Source: an uncultured Clostridia bacterium
GTDB taxonomy: Bacteria > Bacillota > Clostridia > Christensenellales > UBA1242
Length of the DNA: 64,000 bases
Direction of reading: 5' to 3'
NCBI GenBank assembly: GCA_934746645.1
Contig: CAKVFE010000001.1
Span: forward strand, 124,001 to 188,000
In this document: positions 51,808 through 61,493 of the stretch, one piece after another
How the letters are laid out: each line of letters begins with the position of its first letter
Numbering within the stretch: the stretch's first letter is position 1
Notes under the pieces: generated by a model
Databases searched by the model: none
Told to the model about the DNA's origin: nothing
Seen by the model: only the letters and a program-made list of their open reading frames with translations
Program-made: the position numbers and the translations under genes

Positions 51808-54800
51808 TTAGTTATTTGTTAATTCGTATTGATTTACACTATTATGTATAGCTGTAATTTGAGTCGAATCAAAATTTTTGTCTTTATTAGAATAACAATA
51901 TAAATATGCTTGTGATGTAGAAAGTTCAACTTTAAAATCAATACTTAATTGTACATTATTAATATGGCAAGCATTGTTTTTATATACTACTCCACCGAAT
52001 TGTATAGTTGGATTTTCAATATCATTTACACATTCAATAGTTATATCAATTTTTATATTACTTATAGAAGATATGATTCCTTTTTCAGTATCTTCTTTAG
52101 TTTCATAAATTAAACTACCAATTTGTTGTTTTAATTGACTACAAATAATTGTAATATCCATATCAACATTTTCTATAATATTATAATTACTATATACTAA
52201 GCCACCCAATCTGTTAATACCAGCGATACTTATATCACCATCAACATTAGTAATAGTACCATAGTTGGTAGAACAAATTGATGAGTAATAAAAATTATAT
52301 TTACTTGTAAGTTTTGCATTATTAACTACAACATTAACAAAACTTATGTTGCTAATTATACCATCATTTATACAGCATATTAATGATGTATTATAACATT
52401 CATTGCCTTCATCAATAACATCGGTATTGATGTTTAATGTAGCATTTTCAAATTTAATATTGTCAATTAACCCATTGTTTGTGTCACAAACTAATGAGAA
52501 GAATGAATTATCGTTATAGTTTGAGTTTAATACTTCAATATTACCACAAATAATTAAATTAACAATTTTAGCGTTATTTTCTATAGTTTTAAACAACTGA
52601 TAACTTAAATTACTAATCTTATGATTATTAAAATCTATTTCACAATTAACAGTATTAATTGCATTGTCAGATGTGTAATTAGTAAAATCTAAATCTGTTG
52701 TAACTATATAACTTTTGTTGTCTTCAATGTTAAGTAAATCTTCTACTGAGTTAATATAATTATATTCTTTGCTATATACAGTATACTCAATAAAAGCAAA
52801 TTGCTGGTTGTTGACACTTGCAATTATTTTTACTTTTCCATCGCCTACAAATATAATATTGTTATCTTCAATTTTAGCTATACATTCATCACTACTGCTA
52901 AAACTCAATATATCAGATGTTGGCATATTTTCTATTTTAGTAGTGACTATATAAGATAATGGTTTTGTATCTGTAACTGTTCTATTAATATCTAATTCAT
53001 CATCTAAAAATTTGATATCAGTAATTGGATTGGTAAGTTTAACTTTAACTACAAAATTGATTGTATATTCATCGAAAGTAACATAGATTTTATATTCTTT
53101 TAATTCATTAAAAGCTATTTTTACACCATACTCTATATTTGTATTATCAACTTTTATAGTTGGTACACATCCCTTTAAAATATGTTCATTGCTATACACA
53201 ATTGCATCTATATTACATATTGTATTAAGTTCTACAATATTAATAGCATTGTTCTCAACCAACTCAGAATTAAAATAAACTCTCATATCAGTTGGAACAT
53301 AACTAATATTAAAATTAATTATCTTTGTAATATTACCACAAGTTAATTTTACTTTAGCAATACCACTATCCAATGCTGTAACTTTTAGATTGTCTATACT
53401 AATTATTTTACTATCAGTAGTTATTGTTACTATGTTATCAAAACAATATTCTGGCAAAACTTTATAAGATATATCATAAGAATCCAGTCCGTTATCACCA
53501 TTAAGATATAAATTAACATTGTCTTCTAAAACTTCTATCGCATTTGCGACTATTGGTAAAACATCAATGTAGAAAGTGGTACTAAAATTATTGATATCTG
53601 AACAACTAATAGTAATTGAAGATTGACCAACTTTAACAGCTTTTAATACACCATTTTCATAAACTACACTATCGCCCTCAATTGATAAAGAAAGACTATT
53701 AGTCTTAGTATCTATGCCTTTTGCAGAATACACTAAATTAGCTTTTACTATCTGATTGTCACTAATAGCTTTTTCTTCCATACCTACTTTAGGAAGATAC
53801 ATTGTATAAACTAAATTGTTAGGTATTAATTCTAAATCATTACAATACAAACCTAGATTGATATCGTTGATAACATTATATACATTGTAAGTATGACTAT
53901 TACTTCTTGTAACATAACTTATATTACTTGAATCAGTATAACTGATTTTTATTGTATTTGATTTAGAATTATTAAATCTTATTTTAAAGATATTATTTTG
54001 ATAATACTCATAAGTACAATTTTCTACTGTGAGTTTACTATAATCTACTATATTGTCACTTACATACAAATAGTAAATTGTATTTGTGTAATATTCATCA
54101 ACTAATTGTTCGTTATATTTTAAAACAAAATCTATAGAATCTATTGGATTAGATATGTTTACTTTTATCTTCTTTTCTAATACACCTAGAGAAGATTTAA
54201 CTCTAATAGTTATGTCCGTTGAACCAATATGGTTTGCTTCAAATGTGTTATCTGTAATTACTATATTATTATTAGAAGATAATATTTCGACACCCATATT
54301 ATAATCACTTGGAATTATATCATATTTGATATTTACTGTATCTCCAACAAATATATTTACTTCATCTTCAATATTTATATTATTAAAAGTGATGTTAGAA
54401 ATATCTGTCGCAAAGATATAATTGGTTATGTCTACATTAAACGACTTAACCAAACTATCGCTACCAGTATCAACTTCAACTGTAACAATATCAGAGCCTA
54501 CACTTATTGGTGTAATTAACCCTGTAATATAATTATAATCCACATAACCATACTTAGAAGTTACTGTTACAGACTTATTATAATCTACTGGAGTAATTGT
54601 CATTATATTGGTAGCAGTATCTTTAATATCAACAAACAAATAATCTTTTTCAAATACAATAGATGATGCATATATTGGTTTAATTTCAACATTAAATGTT
54701 GCAGTACTAGTTTTATATGTCTTAGTACCTATCAAGATAGATACAGTCAATTTAACTTGTCCAGTATGTACAAAAGTGATTTTGTTAGCATCTAAAGTTG

Positions 54801-55056
54801 CTATATCAGTATTATCTATTGAATATGTAGGTTTAACATTAGCGTTGCTTGGTGATATCTCAAGACCTAAAGAATTAAGTTTAATACTATCTCCAACATA
54901 CTGAGTAAATGTTGTTTTTGTAAAATTGATATCTGTTGCATAGATAATACCACTTTCAGCAACAGCTAATCCAGAGGAACTTCCCTTATCAGTTCCACCA
55001 CAACCTGATAATAATATCATTGCAAATATTGCAATTAAGAATTTAAAATGTTTCAT
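51808..55056 (-). CDS. Large Ig-like (Big2-type) surface lipoprotein
   Basis: The 1082-residue product has a lipoprotein signal with lipobox LSGC (Cys19). Repeated Big2-like domains follow, each with phrases such as YSIDNTDIATLDANKITFVHTG and STDITIRVKSSLG. About the last 300 residues look like GLUG-type beta-helix repeats (for example ENNAKIVNLIICGNIEV). It is anchored in the membrane by lipid and faces outward. It is upstream of the giant protein gene on the same strand but separated by a terminator and the giant gene's own promoter. A joint surface role is plausible. Confidence 0.8.
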   Translation of the reverse strand: MKHFKFLIAIFAMILLSGCGGTDKGSSSGLAVAESGIIYATDINFTKTTFTQYVGDSIKLNSLGLEISPSNANVKPTYSIDNTDIATLDANKITFVHTGQVKLTVSILIGTKTYKTSTATFNVEIKPIYASSIVFEKDYLFVDIKDTATNIMTITPVDYNKSVTVTSKYGYVDYNYITGLITPISVGSDIVTVEVDTGSDSLVKSFNVDITNYIFATDISNITFNNINIEDEVNIFVGDTVNIKYDIIPSDYNMGVEILSSNNNIVITDNTFEANHIGSTDITIRVKSSLGVLEKKIKVNISNPIDSIDFVLKYNEQLVDEYYTNTIYYLYVSDNIVDYSKLTVENCTYEYYQNNIFKIRFNNSKSNTIKISYTDSSNISYVTRSNSHTYNVYNVINDINLGLYCNDLELIPNNLVYTMYLPKVGMEEKAISDNQIVKANLVYSAKGIDTKTNSLSLSIEGDSVVYENGVLKAVKVGQSSITISCSDINNFSTTFYIDVLPIVANAIEVLEDNVNLYLNGDNGLDSYDISYKVLPEYCFDNIVTITTDSKIISIDNLKVTALDSGIAKVKLTCGNITKIINFNISYVPTDMRVYFNSELVENNAINIVELNTICNIDAIVYSNEHILKGCVPTIKVDNTNIEYGVKIAFNELKEYKIYVTFDEYTINFVVKVKLTNPITDIKFLDDELDINRTVTDTKPLSYIVTTKIENMPTSDILSFSSSDECIAKIEDNNIIFVGDGKVKIIASVNNQQFAFIEYTVYSKEYNYINSVEDLLNIEDNKSYIVTTDLDFTNYTSDNAINTVNCEIDFNNHKISNLSYQLFKTIENNAKIVNLIICGNIEVLNSNYNDNSFFSLVCDTNNGLIDNIKFENATLNINTDVIDEGNECYNTSLICCINDGIISNISFVNVVVNNAKLTSKYNFYYSSICSTNYGTITNVDGDISIAGINRLGGLVYSNYNIIENVDMDITIICSQLKQQIGSLIYETKEDTEKGIISSISNIKIDITIECVNDIENPTIQFGGVVYKNNACHINNVQLSIDFKVELSTSQAYLYCYSNKDKNFDSTQITAIHNSVNQYELTNN

Positions 55057-55129
55057 GACTTTTCTTTTGTTTCTTATATTAATATATATTTAATATAAAT
55101 TTATCCCTTTAACCTTATTTTACTCTAAA

Positions 55130-55172
55130 AAAGAAGGGGCAAGAAAAAAGCATTTTTCTTACCCCTTCTTTA
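55130..55172 (-). terminator. Terminator of the ribosomal-protein operon
   Basis: A long stem (AAAGAAGGGG-N-AAGAAAAA / TTTTTCTT-N-CCCCTTCTTT, one mismatch) with a T-run on the minus strand, 46 bases after the rplQ stop. It is the strongest terminator in the window and closes the spc/alpha gene run. Confidence 0.9.
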
Positions 55173-55217
55173 AATTTAATAAATAAATTATAAATAATTT
55201 TCAAATAATTTACGATA

Positions 55218-55721
55218 TTAAACTAATTCAACAATAGCCATTAGAGCATTGTCACCATTACGAGTTCCAAGTTTAATAACTCTTGTGTATCCACCACCAT
55301 TACCTAGTTCTTCTTTACGTTTAGCATATTTTGGAGCATAAACGTTGAAAATCTTTTCGATAAGTGGATTTTTGATATCTTCTGTACGAGCAATGAAAGC
55401 ACTCTTTGCTTCCTTAGGAGCTCTTACTTCTTGAATATCAGCTAATTTAGCCATAATCTTTCTGCGTGCAGCAAGTTTCTTAGGTCCGTCATTAATAACT
55501 TCACGATTAGAAGTAACACCCTTATCATTAACAACTTTCTTAGTTGTCTTTACGGTATCTTCATAAGTATTAATTGCAGAAGTTAAAATCTTTTCAGCAT
55601 AAGATTGAACATCTTTGGCTTTTTCAAAAGTAGTTTCGATTCTACCATACCAAAGAAGATTAGTTGCCAAATTCTTTAATAGTGCTGTACGTTGATCAGT
55701 AGGTCTTTGTAACTTTCTCAT
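55218..55721 (-). CDS. rplQ: 50S ribosomal protein L17
   Basis: L17 assembles early on 23S rRNA. The 167-residue product starts MRKLQRPTDQRTALLKNLATNLLW and ends RVIKLGTRNGDNALMAIVELV. The common length is about 115-130; the extra residues form a central insertion (about residues 45-75, TVKTTKKVVNDKGVTSNREV) that is often longer in Clostridia. It is the last gene of the alpha operon, eight bases after rpoA. Confidence 0.97.
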   Translation of the reverse strand: MRKLQRPTDQRTALLKNLATNLLWYGRIETTFEKAKDVQSYAEKILTSAINTYEDTVKTTKKVVNDKGVTSNREVINDGPKKLAARRKIMAKLADIQEVRAPKEAKSAFIARTEDIKNPLIEKIFNVYAPKYAKRKEELGNGGGYTRVIKLGTRNGDNALMAIVELV

Positions 55722-55729
55722 AATTCCTC

Positions 55730-56683
55730 CTATTCTTCATCATTGCGTAAAGATAGCCCATAACTTTGTAATTTTTCAGCTACCTCTTCTAGTGAACGTT
55801 TTCCTAAGTTTTTAACTTTTGCAAGGTCACTTTCAGACTTCTTTGTTAGGTCTTCAACTGTGCAAATACCTGCGCGTTTTAGACAGTTATAACTTCTTAC
55901 GGAAAGGTCCATATCTTCTATAGTCATTTCTAGAACTTTTGTTTGTTTGTCTTCTTCACGACTAACCAATGTTTCCATTTGAGCCATAGAATCAACTAAT
56001 TCAACAAATAGTCCAATATGGTCATTAACAAGTTTAGCAGATAGTGAAATAACTTCTCTAGCTGTTAAAGTACCGTTGGTTTCAACTTCAATTGTTAATT
56101 TATCATAATCAATGCTTTGTCCTACACGTGTGTTATTAACGTAGTAGTTAACTTTTTTAATAGGTGTAAAGATACTATCAACTGCAATGTATCCAATTGG
56201 AGCATCTTCAACTTTATTTTGGTCAGCAGGAACATATCCTCTGCCACGACCAATATAAACTTCCATTTCAAACTTAGCACCATTGTCTAATGTAGCAATG
56301 TGTAAATCTGGGTTAAGAATTTCTACTTGGTCATTTGGTTCAAAATCTGCGGCGGTAACTTCGCCAGCACCATATTTGTTTATGCGTAATACTGTTTTAA
56401 AGTCTGAACTTGTGTCTGTAGTTTTTACAGCAAGTTGCTTAATATTAAGAACGATATCAACAACATCTTCCATAACGCCTTTTAGACTTGAAAATTCGTG
56501 TTGTACACCATTAATCTTAATACCAACTGCAGCAGCACCTGGTAGAGCTGAAAGAAGTACTCTTCTTAAGCAGTTACCTAAAGTGATACCAAAACCACGG
56601 TCTAGAGGCTCAACAATAAAACGTGCAAAACATCCGTTATTGGTTTCTTCACAAGTAATTTTTGGCTTTTCGATTTCTATCAT
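55730..56683 (-). CDS. rpoA: DNA-directed RNA polymerase alpha subunit
   Basis: The 317-residue product has the dimerising N-terminal domain (RGFGITLGNCLRRVLLSALPG, about residues 29-49) and the C-terminal DNA-contacting domain (LSVRSYNCLKRAGICTVEDL, about residues 247-266). Both are complete and length is normal. It lies between rpsD and rplQ, as in most bacteria. Confidence 0.98.
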   Translation of the reverse strand: MIEIEKPKITCEETNNGCFARFIVEPLDRGFGITLGNCLRRVLLSALPGAAAVGIKINGVQHEFSSLKGVMEDVVDIVLNIKQLAVKTTDTSSDFKTVLRINKYGAGEVTAADFEPNDQVEILNPDLHIATLDNGAKFEMEVYIGRGRGYVPADQNKVEDAPIGYIAVDSIFTPIKKVNYYVNNTRVGQSIDYDKLTIEVETNGTLTAREVISLSAKLVNDHIGLFVELVDSMAQMETLVSREEDKQTKVLEMTIEDMDLSVRSYNCLKRAGICTVEDLTKKSESDLAKVKNLGKRSLEEVAEKLQSYGLSLRNDEE

Positions 56684-56751
56684 ACGAAAATTTCCTCACT
56701 TTGATTAAATTTAATTTTAAAGAACATTTGTGTAAAACATTTAATTAGAGA

Positions 56752-57372
56752 TTACTTAGAGTACAACTCGATAATTAAGTGTTCTTGAACGTTCAAGTCA
56801 ATATCATCTCTTTGTGGTAAAGCGTTAATCTTACCAGTAAGTTTAGAATTATCAAATTCTAACCATTTAGGCATAACAACTTTAACATCTTTAAGATCCT
56901 TAAACATTGCTAAATCACGTTTGTTTTCTTTAACTGCAATAACGTCGTCAACATTTACTAGGTATGAAGGTATATTAACATTCTTACCATTTACTGTAAT
57001 GTGACCATGGTTAACGATTTGACGGCTTTCAGCACGTGAAGCACCGATACCCATTCTGTATACGACGTTGTCTAGTCTACGTTCTAGTAAAGAAAGCATA
57101 TTTTCACCAACTTTACCACGCATTGTAGATGCTTTTTCATAGTATCCACGGAATTGTTTTTCTTGTAGACCATAAGCACGTTTAACTTTTTGTTTTTCTC
57201 TTAATTGTAAACCATATTCAGTGATTTTCTTTCTAGCAGCACCATGTACACCAGGAACATTAGGTCTGCGTTCAAATGAACATTTTTTAGTTAAGCAACG
57301 TTCACCCTTTAAAAATAGTTTACAGCCTTCTCTACGACAAATTTTGCAATCTGCACCTGTATATTTTGCCAT
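56752..57372 (-). CDS. rpsD: 30S ribosomal protein S4
   Basis: The 206-residue product binds 16S rRNA early in assembly. The N-terminus has a zinc-type cysteine set, CKICRREGCKLFLKGERC then KKC, and the S4 RNA-binding domain has MLSLLERRLDNVVYRMGIG and RQIVNHGHITVNGK. In many bacteria S4 also represses its own operon; no such element was searched for here. Complete and normal length. Confidence 0.98.
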   Translation of the reverse strand: MAKYTGADCKICRREGCKLFLKGERCLTKKCSFERRPNVPGVHGAARKKITEYGLQLREKQKVKRAYGLQEKQFRGYYEKASTMRGKVGENMLSLLERRLDNVVYRMGIGASRAESRQIVNHGHITVNGKNVNIPSYLVNVDDVIAVKENKRDLAMFKDLKDVKVVMPKWLEFDNSKLTGKINALPQRDDIDLNVQEHLIIELYSK

Positions 57373-57423
57373 AAATAATTTCTCTCCTTAATTTTTAATT
57401 TAAAATTTTGATCCTTATGTAGA

Positions 57424-57816
57424 TTATACTCTTCTACGTTTAGGTGGACGACATCCATTATGAGGAATAGGTGAAACGTCCTTAATTGAAGTTACTTCTA
57501 ATCCAGCAGCTTGTAAAGCTCTGATCGCTGTTTCACGACCATTACCTGGTCCTTTAACAAATACTTCAACACTGTTTAAACCTTGTTCTTTAGCAGCTTT
57601 AGCAGCATTTTCGCTTGCTTGTTGAGCTGCATATGGTGTGCTCTTTCTTGATCCACTTAATCCAAGAGAACCAGCGCTACACCAAGATACTGCATTACCA
57701 GCATCGTCAGTAATTGTAATGATTGTGTTATTGAAAGATGCTTGGATATGTGCTTGACCTTTATTTAAGTTTTTAGTAACTTTTCTTTTCTTAGTTGTTT
57801 TCTTAACAGCAGCCAT
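57424..57816 (-). CDS. rpsK: 30S ribosomal protein S11
   Basis: The 130-residue protein ends IKDVSPIPHNGCRPPKRRRV, the family's invariant C-terminus. GQAHIQASFNNTIITITD and GLSGSRKSTPYAAQQA are further signatures. It lies on the ribosome platform near the 3' end of 16S rRNA. It follows rpsM after 14 bases. Confidence 0.98.
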   Translation of the reverse strand: MAAVKKTTKKRKVTKNLNKGQAHIQASFNNTIITITDDAGNAVSWCSAGSLGLSGSRKSTPYAAQQASENAAKAAKEQGLNSVEVFVKGPGNGRETAIRALQAAGLEVTSIKDVSPIPHNGCRPPKRRRV

Positions 57817-57830
57817 TATTTATCTCTCCT

Positions 57831-58211
57831 TTACTTCTTTGTAGCGGTTTTGCCCTTAGAAACTGTTTTCTTTGGACCTTTTCTGGTTCTAGCGTTTTGT
57901 TTTGTGTTTTGACCACGAACAGGAAGACCTTTTCTATGTCTAACACCACGATAGCAACCAATTTCTTGTAAACGTTTGATGTTTAATGAAACTTCACGTT
58001 GTAAATCGCCTTCAACTTGGCAATTCTTTTCAATGTAAGTTCTAATTGCGTTAACTTCATCCTCAGTTAAATCTTTAACACGAGTATCAGGGTTAACACC
58101 TGTAGCTTGTAAAATTTTGTTAGAAGTTTGTCTACCAATACCATAAACATAAGTTAAACCAATTTCTACTCGTTTATCTTTTGGTAAATCAACACCAGCA
58201 ATACGTGCCAT
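57831..58211 (-). CDS. rpsM: 30S ribosomal protein S13
   Basis: The 126-residue product starts MARIAGVDLPKDKRVEIGLTYV and ends with the typical basic tail (NARTRKGPKKTVSKGK). It bridges the subunits and touches P-site tRNA. The ribosome site is GGAGG. The preceding gap to rpmJ is 166 bases, unusually wide for this operon. Confidence 0.98.
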   Translation of the reverse strand: MARIAGVDLPKDKRVEIGLTYVYGIGRQTSNKILQATGVNPDTRVKDLTEDEVNAIRTYIEKNCQVEGDLQREVSLNIKRLQEIGCYRGVRHRKGLPVRGQNTKQNARTRKGPKKTVSKGKTATKK

Positions 58212-58377
58212 TTTGTTCCTCCATTAATAATATTATTATAATGTTATATCTTATTTTTGCCTAGTAGGAACTAGGACTTTATATATTTAACGCAAAAGGG
58301 AACACTTAAATATCTTTAAGCGCAGCCGCCCCTCTTACAATTATTTTCAAATTTGAATTTGAAAGTCTTAAATGTGA

Positions 58378-58494
58378 TTAGCCTTGAACTTGTTTATGTT
58401 TTGGGTATTTTGAGCAAATAACCATAACTTTTCCATTTCTTTTAATAACTTTACAACTATCACACATTTTTTTAACAGATGGTCTTACTTTCAT
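58378..58494 (-). CDS. rpmJ: 50S ribosomal protein L36
   Basis: This 38-residue gene was found by reading the minus strand between rpsM and infA. It reads MKVRPSVKKMCDSCKVIKRN and continues to a TAA at 58378. The zinc-binding pattern (CX2C, then C and H) is complete, so this is the zinc form of L36. The ATG at 58494 follows GGAGG. It sits nine bases after infA, its standard place. Confidence 0.97.
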   Translation of the reverse strand: MKVRPSVKKMCDSCKVIKRNGKVMVICSKYPKHKQVQG

Positions 58495-58503
58495 GTTTTC
58501 CTC

Positions 58504-58731
58504 CTAGTTTTTAGTTTTTAAACGCCAAACAATTCGGCCCTTTGTTAGGTCGTATGGCGACATTTCAACTTTTACTTGGTCACCAACCAAAATTCTTATG
58601 TTATTAAGATGTAATTTTCCGCTCAAGTAAGCTGTAATAATAAAACCATTACTAAGTTTTACCTTGAACACAGCGTTTCTTAAAACTTCAACTACTTCAC
58701 CCTCAATTTCGATTACGTCTGATTTTGACAT
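58504..58731 (-). CDS. infA: Translation initiation factor IF-1
   Basis: The 75-residue OB-fold protein starts MSKSDVIEIEGEVVEVLRNAVF and ends DLTKGRIVWRLK. It blocks the A site during initiation with IF-2 and IF-3. Normal length, between map and rpmJ. Confidence 0.98.
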   Translation of the reverse strand: MSKSDVIEIEGEVVEVLRNAVFKVKLSNGFIITAYLSGKLHLNNIRILVGDQVKVEMSPYDLTKGRIVWRLKTKN

Positions 58732-58750
58732 TAAATATTTCCTCCAGTAA

Positions 58751-59497
58751 CTATAGGGTTAAAATTTCAACACCATCTTCAGTAATCAAAATAGTGTTTT
58801 CGTAATGTGCTGCAGGCAATCCGTCTTGGGTTTTGCAAGTCCAGCCATCAGGCATAAACTGTACATATCTTGTACCCATATTAACCATAGGTTCAACTGC
58901 GATAACCATATTTTTAACTAATTTTGCCCCTGATCCTGCTTTACCATAATTAGGTACATATGGATCTTCGTGCATATCAGTTCCAACACCATGTCCGGTC
59001 AATTCTCTAACAATAGAGTATCCATGTTTTTCAACATAAGTTTGTACTTGATGTGATATATCTCCTACAAAATTACCGGCACGAATATTTTTAATACCTT
59101 CAAAAAAACTTTCTTTGGTAACATCAATAAGTTTCTTTAACTTTGCATCAATCTTTCCTACTGGAAAGGTTCTTGCTGCATCACCATGATAACCTTTGTA
59201 ACAAGCACCAACATCAATACTGATTATATCGCCTTCTTGTAGAATACGATGTTTGCTAGGAATACCGTGTACAATTTCGTCATTAATTGAAGCACAAATT
59301 GTTGCAGGATATCCTTCATAACCCTTAAATGATGGTTTAGCGCCTAAACTTACTATGTAATCATAGGCTATTTTATCTAGTTGTTTGGTTGAGACACCCG
59401 GTTTGATATGTTTTTCAACTTCCAAAAGTGTATCTCTTGTCATTTTGCAGGCAACTCTTTGAATTTCAAGTTCTGCATCAGTTTTAATTTTAATCAT
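58751..59497 (-). CDS. map: Methionine aminopeptidase, type I
   Basis: The enzyme removes the N-terminal methionine of nascent proteins. The 248-residue product has the metal-ligand set in DVGACYKGYHGDAARTF, LTGHGVGTDMHEDPYVPNYG and VIAVEPMVNMG. I use the ATG at 59497, preceded by AGAAGG; a longer frame would start inside adk. The adk stop codon lies just upstream at 59508, leaving about ten bases between genes. Confidence 0.97.
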   Translation of the reverse strand: MIKIKTDAELEIQRVACKMTRDTLLEVEKHIKPGVSTKQLDKIAYDYIVSLGAKPSFKGYEGYPATICASINDEIVHGIPSKHRILQEGDIISIDVGACYKGYHGDAARTFPVGKIDAKLKKLIDVTKESFFEGIKNIRAGNFVGDISHQVQTYVEKHGYSIVRELTGHGVGTDMHEDPYVPNYGKAGSGAKLVKNMVIAVEPMVNMGTRYVQFMPDGWTCKTQDGLPAAHYENTILITEDGVEILTL

Positions 59498-59507
59498 ATT
59501 TTGCCTT

Positions 59508-60125
59508 CTATTTTTTAATAACTTCATCTATTAATGCAAATGTTTTTTCGATAACATTAGTAGATTCGATACTATAGAAAATGCCTTTATTTTCGTAAAA
59601 CTCTTTCATTTCTTTTGAAACGCTTTGTTTTGCTAAACGATTTTTTATAATTTCTGGTTTATCGTCATCTCTTTGATAAACCTCGCCTCCACACTTTTCA
59701 CATTTGCCATCAACTAACCACTCTAATGATGTAGGTTGATTACATTTTGAACACATTCTTCTACTAGACAATCTATTAATAATAATATCTTCACTGATAT
59801 TAATCATAATAACTTTATCTAATGTGCAGATTGTATCTAGTGCATAAGCTTGTTTGATATTACGAGGATAGCCATCTAAAATAAATCCGTTTTTGCAATC
59901 TTCTTTACTTAGTCTATCTTCCACCATTTCAAAAGTAATATCTTCAGGAACCAGTTCACCCTTATCTATATAAGGTTTTACAAGTTGTCCTAGTGGTGTA
60001 TTGTTTTTAATATTCCATCTAAATATCTCACCTGTAGATATGTGTGGAATTTTGTATTTCTCGCTAATAAGTGCGGCTTGTGTACCTTTACCGCATCCAA
60101 CTGGTCCGATAAGAAGCAGTTTCAT
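59508..60125 (-). CDS. adk: Adenylate kinase with zinc lid
   Basis: Adk balances AMP, ADP and ATP. The 205-residue product has the P-loop GPVGCGKGTQ (7-16), where the usual alanine is cysteine, DGYPRN (about 83-88), and a lid with two CXXC pairs (CSKC, CEKC), the zinc form of Gram-positives. The start at 60125 follows AAAGGAG; an ATG upstream would add 14 unrelated residues. Located between secY and map as usual. Confidence 0.97.
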   Translation of the reverse strand: MKLLLIGPVGCGKGTQAALISEKYKIPHISTGEIFRWNIKNNTPLGQLVKPYIDKGELVPEDITFEMVEDRLSKEDCKNGFILDGYPRNIKQAYALDTICTLDKVIMINISEDIIINRLSSRRMCSKCNQPTSLEWLVDGKCEKCGGEVYQRDDDKPEIIKNRLAKQSVSKEMKEFYENKGIFYSIESTNVIEKTFALIDEVIKK

Positions 60126-60200
60126 AATATCTCCTTTATATGATTTACAAAATAGAACTTCTATCAACCCGTCTAATTATAGACGAGTTGATTGAACATA

Positions 60201-61493
60201 CTATTTTAAAAACCCTCTATAATTACGCACTAACATTTGGGATTCTAATGATTTGTTGATTTCAATTGCAACTGAAACTACGATAAGTAGTCCTGTAGCA
60301 CTAAATGCTGAAACCAATCCACCATTGCCAATTCCTTTAAATATCAAACTTGGTATTATAGCAATAATTGCTAGGAATATAGCCCCAAATAGTGTAATTC
60401 TATTAGAAATTCTTCTTAAATAATCAGCAGTTGGTTTTCCAGCTCTTACAGTTGGAATAAATCCACCATTTTGCTGAATATTTCTTGCTATATCATCTGG
60501 ATTAAATGTAACTTGTGTCCAGAAATAAGCAAAGAATAAAATTAATAAACCAACAGCCACAATATATACCCAACTACCAGCTCCTAGCCATTGAGAATAC
60601 CATATATAGGCTTTACTATTTGGCCAGAAAATGCTCATTAGTAATTGTGGGAATGTTAGTAAGCTCATAGCAAATATTATTGGCATAACTCCAGTAGAGT
60701 TAACTCTAATTGGAATGTATGTGCTTTGTCCACCATACATTTTTCTGCCTTTAATTTGTTTTGCATATTGAACAGGTATTTTTCTTTCTGCTAAGTCCAT
60801 AAATACAATGAAACCAAATATTAATACCAAAGCAACTAAGAATACTACTAATTGAATAATATTGCCATAGCTACCATTGAATATTTCTTTGATTGTATTG
60901 AATATTGATGTACCAGCTGTTGATAAAATACCAACGAAAATTAATAATGATAAACCGTTACTAATACCAAGTTCAGTTATTCTATCACCCAACCAATATG
61001 TGAACATTGAACCAGCAATTAATATAATTGCAACTAATGTTCCAATAATCCAAGTTGGAGTATCATAACCAAACATATGTGTATTAAGACAGTCTTTATA
61101 AGATATAACAATCGCAACTGCTTGTGCAATAGCTAATACTAAAGCACAAATTTTTGTGTAGAAGCTTATACGCTTTCTACCTTCTTCTCCCTGCTTAGAC
61201 AATCTTTCTAAACTTGGGATTGCAATAGTTAATAGTTGAATAATGATAGATGCACTAATATAAGGTGAAATACCTAAAGCTAGGATAGCGCCTTGTGAAA
61301 GTGCTCCACCACTTATTGAACTAATCAAGGATAAGAAATCTTGACTGCCTATTGCCTCAGAAAATTTGGATAATACTAATCCTGGAACTGGTAGCCAGCA
61401 TCCAACTCTATAAATGAGTAAAAGTCCCAAAGTAATAAGAATCTTATTTCTGATTTCTTTAACCTTAAAGGCGTTTACTATGGTTTTAAACAT
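60201..61493 (-). CDS. secY: Protein translocase subunit SecY
   Basis: The pore subunit of the Sec translocon has 430 residues and ten membrane segments. Signatures are RVGCWLPVPGL, LALGISPYISASIIIQLL (about residues 71-88) and NPDDIARNIQQNGGFIPTVRAGKPT, the cytoplasmic loop that binds ribosome and SecA. Its start overlaps the rplO stop by one base (TAATG), the usual coupling in the spc operon. Confidence 0.98.
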   Translation of the reverse strand: MFKTIVNAFKVKEIRNKILITLGLLLIYRVGCWLPVPGLVLSKFSEAIGSQDFLSLISSISGGALSQGAILALGISPYISASIIIQLLTIAIPSLERLSKQGEEGRKRISFYTKICALVLAIAQAVAIVISYKDCLNTHMFGYDTPTWIIGTLVAIILIAGSMFTYWLGDRITELGISNGLSLLIFVGILSTAGTSIFNTIKEIFNGSYGNIIQLVVFLVALVLIFGFIVFMDLAERKIPVQYAKQIKGRKMYGGQSTYIPIRVNSTGVMPIIFAMSLLTFPQLLMSIFWPNSKAYIWYSQWLGAGSWVYIVAVGLLILFFAYFWTQVTFNPDDIARNIQQNGGFIPTVRAGKPTADYLRRISNRITLFGAIFLAIIAIIPSLIFKGIGNGGLVSAFSATGLLIVVSVAIEINKSLESQMLVRNYRGFLK

